A DNA stretch of 18,593 bases from Nitrospira sp. SG-bin1 (lineage in GTDB: Bacteria > Nitrospirota > Nitrospiria > Nitrospirales > Nitrospiraceae), in assembly GCA_002083365.1 (NCBI GenBank), contig LVWS01000035.1, forward strand, positions 1-18,593. Reading direction: 5' to 3'. The notes beneath the pieces were generated by a model. That model did not search any database and was not told the DNA's origin. It saw nothing but the letters and a program-made list of their open reading frames with translations. A program made the position numbers and the translations under genes. Position 1 is the stretch's first letter; the number at the start of each line of letters is the position of its first letter. Of the stretch, positions 1-7,541 are shown one piece after another.

Positions 1-2
1 CC

Positions 3-2855
3 TACGTCTATGTGATTTTTGAAGACCGGACCGATCTCTACTGGGCCAGAAGTCGTGTTCTGGAATATCTTCAGAAGCTCACCGGCAAGTTGCCGATCGG
101 TGTCACGCCGACACTGGGGCCGGATGCGACCGGTGTCGGGTGGGTCTATCAGTACGCGTTGGTGGACGAGTCGGGGACGCACGACCTCGCACAGCTCAGG
201 AGCCTTCAGGATTGGTATCTACGGTATCAACTGGCGAGTGTACCTGGTGTAGCGGAAGTCTCATCGATCGGTGGATTCGTCAAACAGTATCAAATCGAAG
301 TGGACCCCAACGTATTAGCGGCTTATCGGCTGCCCATCACAACCGTGATCGAAGCGGTTCGCAACAGCAATGCGGAGGTGAGTGGCCGGGTTTTGGAGAT
401 GGCCGGCACTGAATACGTGATTCGAGGGCGAGGCTATCTGCGATCGGTTGACGAGATTGAACTGATTCCCGTCGGCACAGATGGACGAGGCACGCCGATC
501 CTGGTGCGAGACATCGGGCATGTCCAACTCGGGCCGGATCAGCGGCGAGGCATTGCCGAATTGGACGGCAAGGGCCAGACCGTCGGCGGGATCGTGATCA
601 TGCGGGCCGGAGAGAACGCGCTCACCGTGATCGAGCGGATCAAATCCAGGCTGAAAGAAATTACCCCCGCTTTGCCCGAAGGCGTACACATTGTCCCTAC
701 CTACGATCGATCCGACCTCATTCATCGCGCGATCGCCGTCCTCCGCGAGAAACTGGTTGAAGAAAGTGTGATCGTGAGCCTGATCGCATTGGTCTTTCTG
801 TTTCATGTTCGAAGCGCTCTGGTCGCCATCCTCATCTTACCGGTTGCGGTATTGCTGGCCTTTATTCCGATGGCCTACTTGAACATTACGTCCAACATCA
901 TGTCACTGGGCGGGATCGCCATCGCCATCGGAGCCATGGTCGATGCCGCGATTGTGATGGTCGAGAATGCCCATAAACGGCTGGAGCAATCCCCCTCGGG
1001 CAACCGAGCTGAGATCATCATTGCTGCCGCGAAAGAGGTCGGGCGGCCCCTATTCTTTTCACTGCTGGTGATCGCTGTGTCGTTCCTGCCGATCTTCGCA
1101 TTGGAAGCGCAGGAAGGACGGCTCTTCACGCCGCTGGCCTACACCAAGACCTTTTCGATGCTCTTTGCCACCGCGCTTTCGGTGACATTGGCGCCGGTGT
1201 TGATGGTGTTGTTGATTCGTGGCCATATTCGAGCGGAAGCCAAGAATCCGCTGAACCGGTGGCTCATTGCCCTGTATCGGCCCATCCTCTCAGGCGCCCT
1301 GCGAGTTCGGTGGCTGACCGTGGGAGTAGCAGTCGCGGCAGTGGCCCTTACGGCGCCGGTGTTCTCTCGACTCGGCGCGGAATTCATGCCGCCGCTGAAT
1401 GAAGGGACAATTCTTTACATGCCGACCACCGTCCCGGGTCTTTCTATCCCCGAAGCGACGAAGGTCTTGCAGGTTCAAGATCAGTTGCTCACGACCTTTC
1501 CGGAAGTGGAACGGGTATTCGGAAAAATGGGGAAGGCTCCGACCGCCACTGATCCAGCCTTTGTGGGAATGGCCGAGATTACGGTCACTCTCAAGCCGGA
1601 AGCGCAGTGGCGGCCAGGCATGACCTGGGACCGGTTGCTGGATGAGATGGATGCGAAGCTGCGCATCCCTGGATTTCCGAACATCTGGTGGATGCCGATC
1701 CAGACTCGCACGGAAATGATCACGACGGGTGTCCGAAGTCCGGTCGGCATCAAAGTGCTGGGGCCGGATTTGAAGACAATCGAGCGAATCGGCCTAGAAA
1801 TCGAGCAGGCCTTGGCGACCGTGCCGGGCACCAAGAGCGCCTTCGCCGAACGGCTCAATGAGGGCTATTACTTGGATTTAATCGTGAACCGACGTGAGGC
1901 AGCCCGCTATGGCCTGACGGTTGGCGATGTGCAAACGGTGATCACCTCGGCCATCGGAGGGGAAACGGTGACCACCACAGTGGAGGGACGGGAACGGTAT
2001 CCGGTCAATGTTCGCTACAAGCGCGAGTTGCGCGACGATCCGGATCGGCTCAAACGAGTCCTGATTCCCACGCCGACCGGCGCGCAGATCCCGCTTGGCC
2101 AAATCGCGGAGATGGTGATCACGCAGGGGCCTCCGTCGATCGCGGATGAGGCGGGATCGCTGGCGGGTCTGGTCTCGGTGTCGGTCAGCGGACGAGACTT
2201 GCGCGGCTACGTGGAGGACGCTCAACGAGCAGTCCGCGAGCTGGTCACGCTTCCATCCGGCTACCGGCTGATCTGGACTGGGCAATACGAGCATCTGGTG
2301 CGGGCAGAAGAGCGGTTGAAGCTGGTAGTCCCTGTGACGCTCGCCGTGATTCTGTTGCTCCTGTATCTCAATTTCCGATCGCTCGCGAAATCGCTGATCG
2401 TGCTTTTGTCCGTCCCCTTCGCTGTGATCGGAGCCATCTGGTACCTCTATTACCTCGACTACAACCTCAGCGTGGCAGTGTGGGTGGGCATCATCGCGCT
2501 GGCCGGCGTGGCGGCGGAGACGGGCGTGGTGATGCTCGTCTATCTCGATGAAGCGTATGAACGGCGCGTGTGCGAAGGTCGAATGATAACGGCGCAAGAC
2601 CTCCGCGACGCCATCATGGAGGGAGCCGTTCAGCGAGTGCGGCCCAAAATGATGACGGTGGCGGCGATCATGGGCGGGTTGCTCCCTATCATGTGGACCA
2701 CCGGCACAGGCGCAGACGTGATGAAACGGATTGCCGCGCCGATGATCGGCGGGATGGTGAGTTCGACGGTGTTGACGTTGCTGGTGATTCCGGTACTGTA
2801 TGCCTTGTGGCGGGTCAGATCCTTGCCGGCCAATGAGAGCAGACAAGTGCCATGA
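3..2855 (+). CDS. cusA: CusA-type heavy-metal efflux RND transporter (5' end outside window)
   Basis: This is the inner-membrane proton antiporter of a tripartite Cu(I)/Ag(I) efflux complex. The frame is already open at the window edge, so roughly the first 100 residues of a ~1,040-residue protein are missing; the first GTG at base 12 is internal. The start reads YVYVIFEDRTDLYWARSRV, typical of the CusA porter domain. The transmembrane motif GAMVDAAIVMVENAHKRLE carries the Asp (codon 942-944) expected in the proton relay. It has the CusA form (VDAA), not the CzcA form. Met codons at 1569 and 1716 (FVGMAEI, TEMITTG) fall where E. coli CusA has two of its Cu-binding methionines. I could not place the third. 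The C-terminal permease half is complete (GVAAETGVVMLVYL, RVRPKMMTVAAIMGG). Adaptor and outer-membrane partners probably lie upstream. Cu/Ag specificity is inferred from motifs. Confidence 0.93.
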   Translation, partial: YVYVIFEDRTDLYWARSRVLEYLQKLTGKLPIGVTPTLGPDATGVGWVYQYALVDESGTHDLAQLRSLQDWYLRYQLASVPGVAEVSSIGGFVKQYQIEVDPNVLAAYRLPITTVIEAVRNSNAEVSGRVLEMAGTEYVIRGRGYLRSVDEIELIPVGTDGRGTPILVRDIGHVQLGPDQRRGIAELDGKGQTVGGIVIMRAGENALTVIERIKSRLKEITPALPEGVHIVPTYDRSDLIHRAIAVLREKLVEESVIVSLIALVFLFHVRSALVAILILPVAVLLAFIPMAYLNITSNIMSLGGIAIAIGAMVDAAIVMVENAHKRLEQSPSGNRAEIIIAAAKEVGRPLFFSLLVIAVSFLPIFALEAQEGRLFTPLAYTKTFSMLFATALSVTLAPVLMVLLIRGHIRAEAKNPLNRWLIALYRPILSGALRVRWLTVGVAVAAVALTAPVFSRLGAEFMPPLNEGTILYMPTTVPGLSIPEATKVLQVQDQLLTTFPEVERVFGKMGKAPTATDPAFVGMAEITVTLKPEAQWRPGMTWDRLLDEMDAKLRIPGFPNIWWMPIQTRTEMITTGVRSPVGIKVLGPDLKTIERIGLEIEQALATVPGTKSAFAERLNEGYYLDLIVNRREAARYGLTVGDVQTVITSAIGGETVTTTVEGRERYPVNVRYKRELRDDPDRLKRVLIPTPTGAQIPLGQIAEMVITQGPPSIADEAGSLAGLVSVSVSGRDLRGYVEDAQRAVRELVTLPSGYRLIWTGQYEHLVRAEERLKLVVPVTLAVILLLLYLNFRSLAKSLIVLLSVPFAVIGAIWYLYYLDYNLSVAVWVGIIALAGVAAETGVVMLVYLDEAYERRVCEGRMITAQDLRDAIMEGAVQRVRPKMMTVAAIMGGLLPIMWTTGTGADVMKRIAAPMIGGMVSSTVLTLLVIPVLYALWRVRSLPANESRQVP

Positions 2856-2964
2856 TACTCATATGCAGGTTATTGTTTTTGGTGATGCCTGCTGAATCTC
2901 CAGCTGAATGCGCCTCGTGTTATGCGAAGATGGATCGTGATTGACATCGGAGGATAATGGAATT

Positions 2965-3438
2965 GTGAGATACGCTATTAAGGAGTTCATCAGCCGTGAC
3001 TCTAGCCGTATCTTTGTCATAGCGGTCATCCTCAACTACCCTTGGGAGCGGGTTCAGTCCAGTCTCTACCTTACGAAAGATGGAACTGCTATCCCTTGGT
3101 GGCACTGCATGCTCGCGAGTTTCGGTGACGGTCTCCTCGTCCTGCTCATGTTCTGGGCCGGCCAGGTTGTCTTTGGTAACCCGGCATGGTTTGGCCGTCC
3201 TGGCCTACGAGGCTATCTGCTCATGGCTGTTACCGGACTGGTTCTGATCATTCCACTGGAGTGGCTCATGATTTCGAGGATGGAGTGGTGGAGCTATACC
3301 GCACAGATGCTGCTGATTCCGGGAATGGCAGTGGGCGTCACCCCGGTGGCGCAGATGCTAGTGCTCCCACCGTTGATCTTCCGCGTCGCCGCGATGTTGT
3401 GCAAGAAGAGTTGTCCCGATCATAGACAAGTTGTCTAA
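2965..3438 (+). CDS. small integral membrane protein, function unknown
   Basis: A 157-residue hydrophobic protein with about four predicted membrane segments: one near the N-terminus (IFVIAVILNY), one in LASFGDGLLVLLMFWAG, one in GYLLMAVTGLVLIIPLEW, and one in MLLIPGMAVGVTPVAQML. Features likely to matter are NYPWERVQSSLY at the end of the first segment, WWHCM, and FGD at the start of the second. I recall similar short proteins with an N-W-E-Q motif as conserved hypotheticals, but no function. I chose the GTG at 2965 because GGAGG lies at 2949-2953, 11 bases upstream. A TTG at 2941 in the same frame would add eight residues but has a poorer ribosome site. It follows cusA by 109 bases in the same direction and may be cotranscribed. 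The tail CKKSCPDH holds two Cys and a His. Confidence 0.7.
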   Translation: MRYAIKEFISRDSSRIFVIAVILNYPWERVQSSLYLTKDGTAIPWWHCMLASFGDGLLVLLMFWAGQVVFGNPAWFGRPGLRGYLLMAVTGLVLIIPLEWLMISRMEWWSYTAQMLLIPGMAVGVTPVAQMLVLPPLIFRVAAMLCKKSCPDHRQVV

Positions 3439-3690
3439 AATTCGATCCAGGAATTCTGCATTTCCCAAAGAGGCCCTTCCTATATCCTGTAATTCCGCGA
3501 ATCTCTCCATCATTGGGCTCCGACATTCCCCAGGTCTGCATCTTGCGAGACTTTACTTCGAACAGGATGTCTGTGGGAGTCGTCCTCGTCACTTTGCAAT
3601 CAGGAATGCGCCGATATCCTGCTACCTTGAGTTCTTGAAGTGCATAAAAGAAAGTCGTGTATCGGTGGCTTTTCTCGTTATAAACAGCTA
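3439..3690. other. intergenic stretch without a supported gene
   Basis: About 250 bases between the membrane protein and the nikR promoter. Open frames exist on both strands (plus 3431-3694, minus 3712-3338), but neither has a convincing ribosome site or recognisable motif, and the minus one overlaps the end of the upstream gene by about 100 bases. I see no clear terminator hairpin. Confidence 0.5.
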
Positions 3691-3719
3691 TTGACCAAGG
3701 AGGGCAAGTCATGTAAATT
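3691..3719 (+). promoter_or_regulatory. sigma70-type promoter of the nikR unit
   Basis: TTGACC at 3691-3696 and TAAATT at 3714-3719 are separated by exactly 17 bases. Both hexamers are close to consensus. Transcription would begin around 3726, inside the inverted repeat described next and only about 25 bases before the nikR start. An AGGAGGG followed by ATG-TAA inside the spacer looks like a ribosome site but codes for nothing and is probably chance. Confidence 0.65.
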
Positions 3720-3721
3720 CG

Positions 3722-3746
3722 TGCTACTTTCTTAGTAATCGTAGCA
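3722..3746. promoter_or_regulatory. operator-like inverted repeat, candidate NikR autoregulatory site
   Basis: TGCTAC at 3722-3727 and GTAGCA at 3741-3746 form a perfect 6-bp inverted repeat with a 13-base spacer. It overlaps the predicted start of transcription and ends four bases before the nikR ATG. Ribbon-helix-helix NikR proteins bind spaced dyads of this kind (E. coli: GTATGA-N16-TCATAC), but the half-site and spacing here differ. NikR binding is therefore inferred from position, not from sequence match. Confidence 0.55.
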
Positions 3747-3750
3747 TGAC

Positions 3751-4167
3751 ATGAAGAAGCTAGTACGCTTCGGCGTTTCTCTGGATAACGATTTACTGGA
3801 CACCTTCGATCGTGCGATCGCCCTCCGTTGCTACACGAACCGTTCAGAAGCCTTGCGAGATTTAATCCGCAATACCCTGGTGGATCAGCAGTGGGATAAC
3901 GACAAGGAAACGGTTGGCACGATCACCTACGTGTACAACCACCATGTTCGATCGCTCAGTGACAAACTCACTGATCTTCAGCATCACTACCATCAGCTGA
4001 TTCTCTCCGGTATGCACGTTCATCTTGACCACGATAATTGTCTCGAAGTTTTGGTTTTGCGGGGGAAAGGGTATGAAATCAAGAAGATTTCAGACTCATT
4101 GATCAGTATGAGAGGAGTCAAGCACGGCAAACTGACAATGACCACGACCGGAAAAGGATTGAGCTGA
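3751..4167 (+). CDS. nikR: NikR-type nickel-responsive ribbon-helix-helix repressor
   Basis: A 138-residue transcription factor matching NikR along its whole length. Residues 1-45 are the ribbon-helix-helix DNA-binding domain (KLVRFGVSLDNDLLDTFD, then NRSEALRDLIRN). Residues ~55-135 are the ACT-like nickel-binding and tetramerisation domain. The four high-affinity Ni ligands of E. coli NikR (His76, His87, His89, Cys95) correspond to His78, His89, His91 and Cys97 here, in QHHYHQ and MHVHLDHDNC. The conserved RGVxHG motif is also present. The start is the only sensible ATG, but it has no Shine-Dalgarno sequence and a leader of only ~25 bases, so initiation is unusual. The next gene starts one base after the stop. 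The likely job is nickel-dependent repression of itself and of the receptor at 4713. Some NikR homologues also sense other metals. Confidence 0.93.
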   Translation: MKKLVRFGVSLDNDLLDTFDRAIALRCYTNRSEALRDLIRNTLVDQQWDNDKETVGTITYVYNHHVRSLSDKLTDLQHHYHQLILSGMHVHLDHDNCLEVLVLRGKGYEIKKISDSLISMRGVKHGKLTMTTTGKGLS

Positions 4168-4168
4168 A

Positions 4169-4588
4169 GTGCGCGTCTGCGTCATCGATGGTTGCGGGGG
4201 AGGGCTGGGTACTCCACTGATTCTGGGACTTCGGCCCCTTGCCGAACAAGGCCATGAACTCATTGGCATTGGAACTAACGAAGTGGCAAGGCGTACGATG
4301 GCGCAGGCGGGCGCGGGGCAGGTCGCCGTCAGCCAGGGTGTTGTCATGAAAGAGATTGAGACGGCCGACCTCATCCTTGGATCGTTAGGTATTATCTTGC
4401 CCGGTTCCTTGAGGGGGGAGATCACAACTGAGATTGCAGAGGCAGTCTTGCAGGTGCCGGGGCGAAAACTCCTGTTGCCAGTTAATCACCGAGGTATCGA
4501 AATCGTTGGAGCCCAGTCGAGGCCCCTGCGGATTTTAATCGATTCCGCGATTCACCAAGTTCGTTCGACTCTCAAAACTGGGTCTTGA
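4169..4588 (+). CDS. DUF3842 family protein
   Basis: A 139-residue protein whose pattern I recognise as DUF3842: an opening MRVCVIDGCGGGLG with a glycine-rich Rossmann-like loop, GIGTNEVARRTMAQAGA, then ADLILGSLGIILPGSLRGEIT, and a closing LLLPVNHRGIEIVG. The family has no established biochemical role. The N-terminal loop suggests nucleotide binding, which is inference. The start is a GTG one base after the nikR stop, so translation is probably coupled. That would also explain the weak upstream ribosome site. Its place between a nickel regulator and a TonB-dependent receptor points to a role in metal homeostasis. No signal peptide or membrane segment is visible, so it is probably cytoplasmic. 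Confidence 0.85.
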   Translation: MRVCVIDGCGGGLGTPLILGLRPLAEQGHELIGIGTNEVARRTMAQAGAGQVAVSQGVVMKEIETADLILGSLGIILPGSLRGEITTEIAEAVLQVPGRKLLLPVNHRGIEIVGAQSRPLRILIDSAIHQVRSTLKTGS

Positions 4589-4597
4589 GACTCAAGA
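4583..4597. promoter_or_regulatory. 15-bp perfect palindrome over the DUF3842 stop codon
   Basis: TCTTGAG-A-CTCAAGA spans the TGA stop at 4586-4588. It differs from the repeat upstream of nikR. It could be an operator for the receptor gene. A one-base loop makes an RNA terminator unlikely, although CTCAA at 4571-4575 could pair alternatively with TTGAG. Confidence 0.35.
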
Positions 4598-4631
4598 GAA
4601 TTTGTACTGAACAAGTCTAGTGCGAGCCGGG

Positions 4632-4694
4632 CCACGAAGGTCTGCGCTGGTTGTACAAGCAGCCGTAGGATCTTCGTGGGGCGTTCCAACGCCC
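4632..4694 (+). promoter_or_regulatory. hairpin-rich leader upstream of the TonB receptor
   Basis: CCACGAAG (4632-4639) pairs perfectly with CTTCGTGG (4672-4679). Nested inside is an 18-bp near-palindrome (4646-4663) centred on TTGTACAA. A second hairpin follows at once: GGGCGTT (4679-4685) and AACGCCC (4688-4694) with a two-base loop. The receptor ATG is 18 bases further on. I do not recognise a cobalamin, NiCo or other known riboswitch core. The arrangement fits either a structured mRNA leader controlling translation or a set of protein-binding dyads. Confidence 0.5.
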
Positions 4695-4712
4695 ACACGT
4701 TGCCTGTTAAGA

Positions 4713-6800
4713 ATGAACGTGTGGCTCTTCCCAATTCCGTCGCTCTCTTGGCAGTATGTCAGCCTTATCGTCTCACTGCTAGGGTTGTTACTAGCTCCCC
4801 TCCTGTCTTTTGCACATGAACCACCCGAGGAAGAAACGGTCATCACTCTACCCGATGTCGCAGTCCATGGAGAGCGGCCTATTTCGGCTTCTTCTGAACG
4901 TATCATCACTGAACAAGATATTAAACTTGTTCCTATTGATCGTCCTGGGAATCTCCTCCGCCTCGTTCCTGGACTCATTACTCTGAATCCCTCTGGGGGG
5001 CCGGGTAAGGCCGACAATTTCTTGCTCCGCGGATTTGACGCGGACCATGGAACGGACGTCGCCGCCTTTGTGGACGGCATGCCTATCAATCTTCGAAGTC
5101 ATGCGCATGGCCAAGGATGGCTGGATCTGAATTTTCTGATCCCTGAGACGATGAAAGCTGTCGAGGTTCATAAGGGACCATACCAAGTCCAGTATGGTGA
5201 CTTCGCAACGGCTGGCGCGATCAACTTCGTCACTCGTGACGTGGTGGAGGAAGGAGTGGTACAGGCCACAGGCGGACAATTCGGTACACAACGTCACCTC
5301 CTCATGTTTTCACCAACCCGCGACCGTGTGCGGTCTTTAGTCGCCGCAGAAGGGTTTTACACGGATGGGCCTTTTCTGAATGATCTCAAGGCACCGCGAT
5401 TCAATGGCTTGCTCAAACTCACCATGAATCCTACGTCGCGATCTGAGCTGAGCTTCACCGGGACTCAGTACGTCAGTCGCTGGAACGCCTCGGGCCAGAT
5501 CCCATTACGCGAAGTACAAGCAGGCCGCTTAGACCGGTTCGGCGCCATTGATCCGTCCGAAGGAGGGCGGACGCAGCGGACTACCGGAAACCTCCGCTTT
5601 CATCACGACAATGTATTTGGGGGGACGGCGTTCGCGGAAGTATATTTCCAGTATTATCGAGCGGACCTGTTAACGAACTTTACGTTTTTCTTAGATGATC
5701 CGATTAATGGAGACGGTATCGAGCAAAACGATCGGCGATATGTATACGGCGGGGACGTCGGCTATCGTCAAAACGGTGATGTTTTTGGTGTAGCGAGTGT
5801 TGCCACGCTTGGAGTCCAGAGCCGCGTGGATGACATCGATGTTCGGCTTGGAACACAACGACAAGGTATGAGGCTAAGTACCACCTCTGACAGTGCAGTC
5901 CATGAAGCCTCGTACTCACCCTATCTGAAGCTGGAATTGCAGCCGATTGAGTGGATTCGGTTTGTGGGAGGGGCGCGAGCCGACTTCTTCCAGTTCAAAG
6001 TCACGGATCGATGCCCTGTTGGTTGCCTCTTGCATCCCCAAGGCACGACCACAGATGTAATACCCAGTGCCAAAGGGAATTTTATTCTCGGGCCCTGGTT
6101 CGGGACCGAACTCTTCATAAATGCAGGAACGGGATTCCACAGTAATGATGCCAGAGCAGTCGTGAGCAACGTCGCTGTTCCAACATTGCCACGCGCCACC
6201 AGCTATGAAGTTGGGGTTCGGACGCGGCAATGGAACGAGCGAGTTGAGTTGACCACCTCGCTCTGGACCATGGATCTGTCTTCGGAACTGGTGTTTAATG
6301 GCGATACTGGGACTACCGACATCCGGGGAGCCTCGCGTCGATATGGAATTGAAGCCGGAGCTCGACTGCGTCCCTTGGAATGGCTCACATTTGCCGGGAG
6401 CCTCACCTTCGCACACGCTGAATTCAGGGATACGGGGGAAGCCATTCCACAGGCCCCGCTGATGACCGGGAATGCCGAGATCACCGCAAGGCTTCCCAAT
6501 GGATTCTCGACGTCGCTTCGGATGATCCATCTCGGCCCGCGACCATTGATCGAGGATCGATCCGTGCGTTCCCAGCCGTTTACAATTTTCAACTTCGCTG
6601 GCCGCTATCGTCCTCCCACCGGGCGATGGCGGCAGTTCGAATTATTCTTGAGCATCCAAAATCTGCTGAACAGTCAATGGCGGCAGACTCAATTATTTTA
6701 TGAATCCCGTCTCGCAACCGAATCCACACCCGTTGGCGATATTCATTTCACCCCCGGCACGCCTCGCATGGTAATGGGTGGGGTAGCCTGGTATTTTTGA
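4713..6800 (+). CDS. TonB-dependent outer-membrane receptor, probably for nickel or a metal chelate
   Basis: A 695-residue TonB-dependent receptor. I chose the ATG at 4713 because it gives a clean signal peptide (hydrophobic SLIVSLLGLLLAPLLSFA, cleavage near Ala34-His35). The frame stays open upstream to a GTG at 4620, but that stretch is the hairpin leader. The plug domain follows: LPDVAVHGERPI, then NLLRLVPGLITL, then the conserved FLLRGFDADHGTDVAAFVDG and EVHKGPYQVQYGDFATAGAI. A ~500-residue beta-barrel ends in GGVAWYF with the terminal Phe typical of outer-membrane proteins. A His-containing stretch, RSHAHGQG, in the plug could contact metal. Import would need TonB-ExbBD energy from elsewhere. 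It sits 124 bases after DUF3842 in the nikR unit, which suggests nickel uptake under NikR control. The substrate is not proven by sequence. Confidence 0.88.
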   Translation: MNVWLFPIPSLSWQYVSLIVSLLGLLLAPLLSFAHEPPEEETVITLPDVAVHGERPISASSERIITEQDIKLVPIDRPGNLLRLVPGLITLNPSGGPGKADNFLLRGFDADHGTDVAAFVDGMPINLRSHAHGQGWLDLNFLIPETMKAVEVHKGPYQVQYGDFATAGAINFVTRDVVEEGVVQATGGQFGTQRHLLMFSPTRDRVRSLVAAEGFYTDGPFLNDLKAPRFNGLLKLTMNPTSRSELSFTGTQYVSRWNASGQIPLREVQAGRLDRFGAIDPSEGGRTQRTTGNLRFHHDNVFGGTAFAEVYFQYYRADLLTNFTFFLDDPINGDGIEQNDRRYVYGGDVGYRQNGDVFGVASVATLGVQSRVDDIDVRLGTQRQGMRLSTTSDSAVHEASYSPYLKLELQPIEWIRFVGGARADFFQFKVTDRCPVGCLLHPQGTTTDVIPSAKGNFILGPWFGTELFINAGTGFHSNDARAVVSNVAVPTLPRATSYEVGVRTRQWNERVELTTSLWTMDLSSELVFNGDTGTTDIRGASRRYGIEAGARLRPLEWLTFAGSLTFAHAEFRDTGEAIPQAPLMTGNAEITARLPNGFSTSLRMIHLGPRPLIEDRSVRSQPFTIFNFAGRYRPPTGRWRQFELFLSIQNLLNSQWRQTQLFYESRLATESTPVGDIHFTPGTPRMVMGGVAWYF

Positions 6801-6825
6801 CCGATGAGCTGGAGCCGACATAAAA

Positions 6826-7135
6826 GTGTTGAGCCAGTCAGAACCAACTTGATTTAGGTAATCGGATCATCATAATAGAAGATTACCAAGGCCCTGCTCA
6901 TAGTAGCTCTCAGTCGCCTGCTGTTGTGCGTAATCCCACTATGGGAAACATCCCGCATCAACCGGGTCACTCACATCGTGACGACGCTGCCTCTTGTGCT
7001 ACGTGTAAGGCGTCAGTCAACTTGTCAGCGATTTGCTGCTAACCTTTCTATGTTTTGCCACTTCGGGACGCTGGGCTTCGAAAGCTGGCAGCTTCCACAC
7101 TCGCTGTTTCATCCTCCGCACATTCAATCTTAACG
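6826..7135 (+). pseudogene. decayed copy of the small His/Cys membrane-protein gene at 13433 and its upstream region
   Basis: By eye, 6826-7135 aligns with 13379-13705, including the upstream part (TTGAGC, ACTTGA, GGAT, CATAA). The best-kept block codes for the His-rich and CxxC part: GGGTCAC, GACGAC.CTGCCTCTTG, ACGTGTA.GGC.TCAGTC and ACTTGTCAGCG. The ATG is gone, and several insertions and deletions break the frame, so it cannot make the protein. GGTAATC (6857-6863) and GATTACC (6881-6887) form an inverted repeat not present in the intact copy. Divergence is far higher than in the neighbouring fragment at 7449, so this is an older duplication. Confidence 0.72.
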
Positions 7136-7202
7136 ATTCAGAACAGCTGAAGCGGTAGTGCCTCGACTAAAGAGTAGCCGTCTTTCAAGCTTGACACGTC
7201 TG

Positions 7203-7425
7203 GACGTCATCACACGGTTAAGTGTCCGTTGTGCGAGAGCGCGGCTCACGTCATTTATTCTTTCAGCGCGCGGCATTAAGGTGATCCTGCATATTGGGTG
7301 TGGTCACCTGGGGTGCTGTTGTTGTCAATATCGGACTTGAAAGGATTTATAGCACGTGCAGGCGTCTGGTGCGGTAAGGTTGATTTAGGTACCCCCACCC
7401 TTATGGACCGGACTCCGATGTGTTG
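7203..7425 (+). pseudogene. decayed copy of the 5' end of the flippase-like gene at 13835
   Basis: This matches about 13787-14010. GCGGCTCACGTCA corresponds to GCGGCTCATGTCA, so the start codon has become ACG (7248-7250). TTTCAGCGCG.GGCATTAAGGTG, TTGGGTGTGGTCACC, ATATCGGAC and GAAAGGATTTATAG then follow in the same order. A deletion after GTGATCCTGC shifts the frame, and the match fades beyond ~7425. Together with the preceding pseudogene it preserves the gene order of 13433-13835, so the two were duplicated as one block. Confidence 0.7.
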
Positions 7426-7448
7426 GTAATGGCTGAGAAGGAACACAC

Positions 7449-7541
7449 TAGCTCATTGGGCGCTGGCCGGTGATGGTGTCACTTTCTTCCAGTGGTATGT
7501 GCCGCCGTGTTCTTTCGGCGGAATATTGTTTCGCGTATCGT
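7449..7541 (-). pseudogene. 3'-end fragment of a Trp-rich-domain gene (paralogue of 12374-13246)
   Basis: This stretch matches 12370-12462 with only four mismatches that I can count in about 92 bases. It encodes, on the minus strand, the last ~29 codons of the Trp-rich domain (ending with the KEHGGTYHWKKV-like part) and its stop. The match begins exactly at a TAGCTC. At the other copy the TA of the same word is the junction with the IS630-type element. It ends at CGTATCG, where it is fused to the reversed cusA fragment. Confidence 0.8.

Noticed and set aside
1878..2846. 322-codon minus-strand open frame inside cusA
   Set aside because: It is antisense to a clearly coding gene. Its His/Arg-rich composition is the usual by-product of high-GC coding on the other strand.
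3338..3712. Minus-strand open frame of 124 codons
   Set aside because: It overlaps the 3' end of a better-supported gene and the nikR promoter, has no ribosome site, and shows no family motif. It could be a decayed gene but cannot be supported.
3701..3716. AGGAGGG followed by ATG-TAA, as a start-stop or leader peptide
   Set aside because: It lies in the spacer of a near-consensus promoter, upstream of the predicted transcript start, so it would not be transcribed from that promoter.
4620..4712. GTG at 4620 as the start of the TonB receptor
   Set aside because: The extra 31 residues are Arg/Gly-rich, coincide with the hairpin leader, and would bury the signal peptide.
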